The position numbers and the translations under genes are program-made. DNA of 9,845 bases from Candidatus Kuenenia stuttgartensis (lineage in GTDB: Bacteria; Planctomycetota; Planctomycetia; Isosphaerales; Isosphaeraceae), in the NCBI GenBank assembly GCA_945872325.1, contig CAMBZY010000073.1, positions 1 through 9,845 on the forward strand. The letters are read 5' to 3'. Each line of letters begins with the position of its first letter. Within the stretch, counting starts at the first letter, position 1. The notes below the pieces were generated by a model, which saw only the letters and a program-made list of their open reading frames with translations, made no database searches and was not told where the DNA came from. This document shows positions 5,965 through 9,845 of this stretch, piece by piece.

Positions 5965-7566
5965 ATGCAGCCTTCGAAACGCATTTGGGCCTATGACACG
6001 ACTCTCCGCGATGGGAGTCAGGGCGAAGGTGTCGATTTTTCACTCATGGACAAGCTGGCGATCGCACAGCGGCTCGACGACATTGGAATCGACTATATTG
6101 AAGGCGGCTACCCTCTGTCGAATCCGAAAGACTCCGAATTCTTTCGGGCCGTTCGTGACCTGGACATCAAAAACGCCAAGATTTGCGCCTTCGGAATGAC
6201 CCGCCGGCGTGGGATTCTCGCCTCAGATGACATCGGGATGAAGTCGCTGGTCAATGCCCGTCCCGACGCAATCACTGTGGTGGGCAAAAGCTGGGACATG
6301 CAGGCAACCGAAGTTCTGGGCGTCGATCTGGCTGAAAACATTCAGATGATCCGCGATTCTGTTGCCTATCTGGCTTCAGAAGTCGGTGAAGTCATATACG
6401 ACGCAGAACACTACTTCGACGGTTGGAAAGCCAACCCCGACTACGCTTTACAGACCATCGCCGCCGCCGCCGAATCGGGAGCCCGCTGGATCGCCCTCTG
6501 CGATACCAACGGCGGAACCCTGCCTGAAGAGGTTTCACAAGCCGTGGAAGCGGCTCGAAAAGCGGTCTCCTGCTCGATCGGAATTCACCCTCACAACGAC
6601 TGCGAATTGGCCGTAGCCAACGCCCTGGCCGCCATCCATGCCGGCGCAACGCAAGTGCAGGGAACGATTAACGGCATCGGTGAACGATGCGGTAACGTCG
6701 ACTTGCTGAGCGTGCTGGCCAACCTTTCGTTCAAATACAAGGGTTTTGATGTCCTGAAGCCAGGCTCCATGGCCCGCCTGTCAGAACTTTCACGATTTGT
6801 CTACGAAACGGCCAACCTGAACTTCCGCAACGGCCAGCCGTTTGTCGGCCAAAGCGCGTTCGCTCACAAGGGCGGAATGCACGTCCATGGGATCCGTAAA
6901 ACCGCCGCAAGTTATGAGCATATTGATCCATCTCTCGTGGGCAACGAGCGAAGGGTGCTTGTCAGCGAACTTTCAGGCCGGTCGAATCTGAGCGAGAAGC
7001 TCGAAGAGTATGGCATCCAGCACGACCAAAAACTGGTTACAGCCATCCTTGAACGGATTCAGGATCTCGAAAATCAAGGCTATCAGTTCGAAGCGGCCGA
7101 CGCCTCTTTCCTGCTCTTGGTCGAGAAAATGGCCGGTCGGTACAAGCCAGGATTTGTCGTATCACGTTTCCACGTAAGTGTACAAGGCGATTCTTCGATC
7201 GAATATCCACTCACGGAAGCCACCGTCAAGGTGCGGGTCGGCGATGCTACGGAACACACCGTTGGCGAAGGCGACGGGCCTGTCAATGCACTTGACAATG
7301 CCCTGCGTAAAGCCTTGCTGCCACACTTCCCATCGCTTGCCGAAATGTCACTTGTCGACTATAAAGTGCGAGTGATCAACGGCCGGGCAGGCACAGCGGC
7401 CCGGGTTCGCGTATTCATTGAAAGCCAGGACGGGGGCAAGATCTGGGGCACAGTGGGCGTTTCTGAAAATGTCATCGAAGCCAGCCGGATCGCGCTCTTT
7501 GAGGCCATTGAATACAAGCTCCTGAAAGACTCAAAAAGAGCTGCCTCACTGGCTGGCTCAGTCTGA
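5965..7566 (+). CDS. cimA: citramalate synthase
   Basis: Condenses pyruvate and acetyl-CoA to (R)-citramalate, the first step of the threonine-independent route to 2-oxobutyrate and isoleucine; cytoplasmic. The 533-residue product fits the CimA subgroup of the 2-isopropylmalate/homocitrate synthase family. The TIM-barrel part carries DTTLRDGSQ (11-19), the subgroup-like IEGGYPLSNPKDSEFF (45-60), the metal-binding IHPHND (207-212) and GERCGNVDL (239-247), then HKGGMHVHGI (301-310). The C-terminal LeuA-type regulatory/dimer domain (about 400-520) includes the end motif TVGVSENVIEAS. In the family this domain binds the feedback inhibitor, usually isoleucine for CimA. The ATG at 5965 has GAAAG eight bases upstream and begins close to the conserved core; an in-frame TTG at 5941 with its own GGGAAG would add eight residues and cannot be excluded. 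It is transcribed away from the FAH-family gene and ends before a strong terminator. Homocitrate synthase is the main alternative, but the sequence style and the regulatory domain favour CimA. Confidence 0.92.
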   Translation: MQPSKRIWAYDTTLRDGSQGEGVDFSLMDKLAIAQRLDDIGIDYIEGGYPLSNPKDSEFFRAVRDLDIKNAKICAFGMTRRRGILASDDIGMKSLVNARPDAITVVGKSWDMQATEVLGVDLAENIQMIRDSVAYLASEVGEVIYDAEHYFDGWKANPDYALQTIAAAAESGARWIALCDTNGGTLPEEVSQAVEAARKAVSCSIGIHPHNDCELAVANALAAIHAGATQVQGTINGIGERCGNVDLLSVLANLSFKYKGFDVLKPGSMARLSELSRFVYETANLNFRNGQPFVGQSAFAHKGGMHVHGIRKTAASYEHIDPSLVGNERRVLVSELSGRSNLSEKLEEYGIQHDQKLVTAILERIQDLENQGYQFEAADASFLLLVEKMAGRYKPGFVVSRFHVSVQGDSSIEYPLTEATVKVRVGDATEHTVGEGDGPVNALDNALRKALLPHFPSLAEMSLVDYKVRVINGRAGTAARVRVFIESQDGGKIWGTVGVSENVIEASRIALFEAIEYKLLKDSKRAASLAGSV

Positions 7567-7613
7567 ATGCTCCACTAGAGGGCTTTTGGATATCCGTCAA
7601 ATATCATGTTGGG

Positions 7614-7648
7614 AAGCCAGGATGGGTGCATCCCGTACTGGCTTTTTT
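7614..7648 (+). terminator. intrinsic terminator after citramalate synthase
   Basis: AAGCCAG (7614-7620) pairs perfectly with CTGGCTT (7638-7644). The inner segment contains a second short stem, GATG/CATC around GGTG (7621-7632). Six T residues (7643-7648) overlap and follow the outer stem, as in a classical Rho-independent terminator. It lies 47 bases after the citramalate synthase stop and only about 32 bases before the valyl-tRNA synthetase start. A separate promoter for that gene must therefore be very close, or some transcripts read through. Confidence 0.8.
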
Positions 7649-7680
7649 CTGCTAGCGACCTCTCAATCTGAAGATTTCAA

Positions 7681-9845
7681 ATGACTGCTCCTGAACAAGA
7701 ACTGCCGAAACTTTACGACCCGAAATCCGCTCAGGAAAAATGGTACCCGTTCTGGCTTGAGAAAGGCTATTTTCATGCCGATCCAGCCTCCACCGGCGAC
7801 CCTTACTGCGTCGTCATTCCTCCACCTAACGTCACTGGTGCACTTCACCTGGGGCATGCTCTGAACAATACGCTTCAGGATATTCTTTGCCGATGGAGAC
7901 GCATGAAGGGCGACTCCGTCCTTTGGATGCCCGGCACAGATCACGCCGGTATCGCCACCCAAGCTGTGGTGGAGCGCAGGCTGCTTCAGGACGAGAAAAA
8001 GACGCGCCACGACCTCGGCCGAACCGAACTCGTCAAGCGAATCTGGGCCTGGAAGGACGAATACGAAACACGCATCCTTAGCCAGCTACAGGCGATGGGA
8101 ACATCGTGCGACTGGGCTCGCACGCGTTTCACGCTCGACCCTGTCTGCGCCAAAGCTGTTCGGCACACATTTTTCAAGCTCTTCAAAGACGACAAAATTT
8201 ATCGCGGCAAGCGTCTCGTCAACTGGGACACCCACCTGCGAACCGCCGTAGCCGACGACGAAATTTATTACGAAGACGTTCAGGGCAGCCTTTGGTCCAT
8301 CCGCTACCCAGTGGCTGATATGCCTGGCCAGTTTCTGGTGGTGGCCACGACTCGTCCTGAAACCATGCTTGGCGATACCGCAGTGGCCGTGCACCCCGAC
8401 GATATTCGATATAAACATTTGATTGGTAGAGAGATCGCACTTCCTCTGACCGATCGCCGGATTCCGATCATCGCCGACGGTCTTCTGGTCGATCCCACCT
8501 TCGGCACCGGCTGCGTCAAGGTCACGCCTGCTCACGACCCGAACGATTACCAAACGGGCATGCGGCACAAGCTCCCCATGATCAACCTTTTGAACCCCGA
8601 TGGAACCTACAACGAAAACGCCCCGGAAGCCTATCGCGGGCTCCTGATCAAAGATGTTCGCAAGCGGGTTCTCGCTGACCTGGATTCCGCCGGCCTACTG
8701 GCCGACACGCAGCCTCACGCTTTGCGATTAAACCTCTCGCACAGAAGCAATACGGCGATTGAGCCTTATCTTTCCGACCAGTGGTTTGTGCGGATGAATG
8801 AATTTGCCGATCAGGCGATTGAAGCGGTCACCTCAGGGAAAGTCACTTTCCATCCGGATCGTTATGCGAAGACTTACATCGACTGGCTCAGCGAGAAACG
8901 CGACTGGTGCGTGAGCCGTCAGCTATGGTGGGGGCACCGGATCCCGATCTGGTATTGTTCCAGTGTAACGGAACCCGAGCTTGAGGCAGCATTTGCAGGT
9001 CGATCAGACGTGACCTGGAGAAAGACCGAAGCTGGCTCTGACCGTGCCGGCTGGCTGCTCTCTGCCCTCGAAGATCTGAAGGGCGATGAGCTCGGTCCAA
9101 ATCATCCGCTTGAGCAGGATGCAGACGTCTTGGACACTTGGTTCAGCTCAGCCCTTTGGCCCCATTCGACACTTGGCTGGCCGGAAAAGACACCGGAGCT
9201 GGCGAAATATTATCCAACAGCGGTGCTCTCGACCGCCCGCGACATCATCACTCTTTGGGTAGCCCGGATGGTGATTCTGGGTCAGTACAACTGCGGCGAA
9301 GTCCCATTCAAAGATGTGTTCATCCATCCTGTGATTCAGGACGGAAAAGGCCAGAGAATGTCCAAGAGCCTGGGCAACGGAATCGATCCTGTTGACATCA
9401 TCGACATGTACGGCGCCGACACCCTCCGCTTCGGGCTTGCCTCTGCCGCCACTGAGACTCAGGACTTACGTCTACCGATCGAAAAGATCAAGCTGGAGGA
9501 TGGCCGTGAGGTGAACACCTCGGACCGATTCGAGCAGGCCAAGCCGTTCGCCAACAAGCTGTGGAATGCATCACGATTCGTGATGTCAAACCTCGACGAC
9601 TACACCGGCGAGCCGATCAGCCCAGATCAACTCTCGATTGAAGACCGCTGGATTTTGTCGACTTTGAGAACCGCCGTGGCAGCAGCAGATTCGAGTCTGG
9701 AGAAGTTCCAGTTTGCTGAACTCTCAAAGACTTTGCGAGACTTTACCTGGAATGACTTCTGTGACTGGGCGATTGAGTTCGCCAAGCCAAGACTGAAGAA
9801 TCCGGACGCACGTCCTGTGGCACAGGCCGTTCTTGTGGAGGTGCT
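7681..9845 (+). CDS. valS: valyl-tRNA synthetase, N-terminal part (runs off the window)
   Basis: Class I aminoacyl-tRNA synthetase that charges tRNA-Val with valine in the cytoplasm. The 721 complete codons visible have no stop or frameshift. The opening YDPKSAQEKWYPFWLEKGYF is typical of ValRS. The catalytic HIGH-type motif is HLGH (56-59) after IPPPNVTGAL. The CP1 editing domain covers roughly 185-345, with ATTRPETMLGDTAVAVHPDD (222-241) and VTPAHDPNDY (281-290), where aspartates discriminate against mischarged threonine. EKRDWCVSRQLWWGHRIPIWY (405-425) and DTWFSSALWP (485-494) follow. The KMSKS loop is RMSKS (559-563), and the anticodon-binding domain begins near 650. About 150-250 residues, including the usual C-terminal coiled coil, lie beyond the right edge. 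The ATG is preceded by a weak GAAGA seven to eight bases upstream. Distinguished from IleRS and LeuRS by the DWCVSRQLWWGHRIP and TTRPETMLGD forms. No T-box-like leader is visible in the 114 bases upstream. Confidence 0.97.
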   Translation, partial: MTAPEQELPKLYDPKSAQEKWYPFWLEKGYFHADPASTGDPYCVVIPPPNVTGALHLGHALNNTLQDILCRWRRMKGDSVLWMPGTDHAGIATQAVVERRLLQDEKKTRHDLGRTELVKRIWAWKDEYETRILSQLQAMGTSCDWARTRFTLDPVCAKAVRHTFFKLFKDDKIYRGKRLVNWDTHLRTAVADDEIYYEDVQGSLWSIRYPVADMPGQFLVVATTRPETMLGDTAVAVHPDDIRYKHLIGREIALPLTDRRIPIIADGLLVDPTFGTGCVKVTPAHDPNDYQTGMRHKLPMINLLNPDGTYNENAPEAYRGLLIKDVRKRVLADLDSAGLLADTQPHALRLNLSHRSNTAIEPYLSDQWFVRMNEFADQAIEAVTSGKVTFHPDRYAKTYIDWLSEKRDWCVSRQLWWGHRIPIWYCSSVTEPELEAAFAGRSDVTWRKTEAGSDRAGWLLSALEDLKGDELGPNHPLEQDADVLDTWFSSALWPHSTLGWPEKTPELAKYYPTAVLSTARDIITLWVARMVILGQYNCGEVPFKDVFIHPVIQDGKGQRMSKSLGNGIDPVDIIDMYGADTLRFGLASAATETQDLRLPIEKIKLEDGREVNTSDRFEQAKPFANKLWNASRFVMSNLDDYTGEPISPDQLSIEDRWILSTLRTAVAAADSSLEKFQFAELSKTLRDFTWNDFCDWAIEFAKPRLKNPDARPVAQAVLVEV

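Noticed and set aside
5919..5996. 25-codon open frame in the citramalate synthase leader, overlapping its start in another frame
   Set aside because: It resembles an attenuation leader peptide in position only. It has no run of isoleucine, valine or leucine codons (no isoleucine at all), and no terminator follows before the gene.
7567..7680. T-box riboswitch upstream of valyl-tRNA synthetase
   Set aside because: The interval is only 114 bases, and I see neither a stem I with a specifier loop nor the conserved T-box sequence.
8086..8568. 160-codon minus-strand open frame inside valyl-tRNA synthetase
   Set aside because: The plus-strand frame is continuous ValRS with all motifs, so the antisense frame has no independent support.

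Overview
This window looks like an ordinary core-metabolism stretch of a bacterial chromosome with moderate GC content. The protein sequences and the often weak or absent Shine-Dalgarno sites suggest a planctomycete, possibly near Planctopirus or its relatives. That is an impression from sequence style and not a computed placement. I see no mobile element, CRISPR array, tRNA, rRNA, integrase or phage gene, and coding is dense throughout.

Left part (1-4706). The C-terminal end of a CCA-adding enzyme / poly(A) polymerase family gene reads rightward and ends at 229. It meets, tail to tail, a leftward pair: single-chain pyruvate carboxylase (4538 down to 1086) followed 25 bases later by a short biotin-protein ligase (1060 down to 275). 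The ligase family attaches biotin to a lysine such as the one in the AMKM motif near the carboxylase C-terminus, so the pair couples an enzyme to its own activation.

Middle part (4707-5964). Upstream of the carboxylase on the same strand lies a fumarylacetoacetate hydrolase (FAH) superfamily gene. Members of this superfamily include oxaloacetate decarboxylases and tautomerases, so a role on the carboxylase product is a reasonable hypothesis. A 271-base divergent intergenic region separates it from the rightward genes. This region carries a good extended -10 promoter toward the right, a 13-base palindrome at the predicted transcription start, and a stem-loop in the leader of the FAH gene.

Right part (5965-9845). 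Citramalate synthase condenses pyruvate with acetyl-CoA for isoleucine synthesis. It is followed by a convincing intrinsic terminator and then by valyl-tRNA synthetase, which runs off the window edge after 721 complete codons.

Taken together, several genes sit around the pyruvate/oxaloacetate node: carboxylation to oxaloacetate, biotin loading of that enzyme, a possible oxaloacetate-handling FAH enzyme, and a pyruvate-consuming citramalate synthase. I found no strong evidence for an undescribed system. The most useful leads are the FAH-pyruvate carboxylase neighbourhood, an unusual His-to-Gln change in the carboxyltransferase signature, and the control elements of the divergent region.
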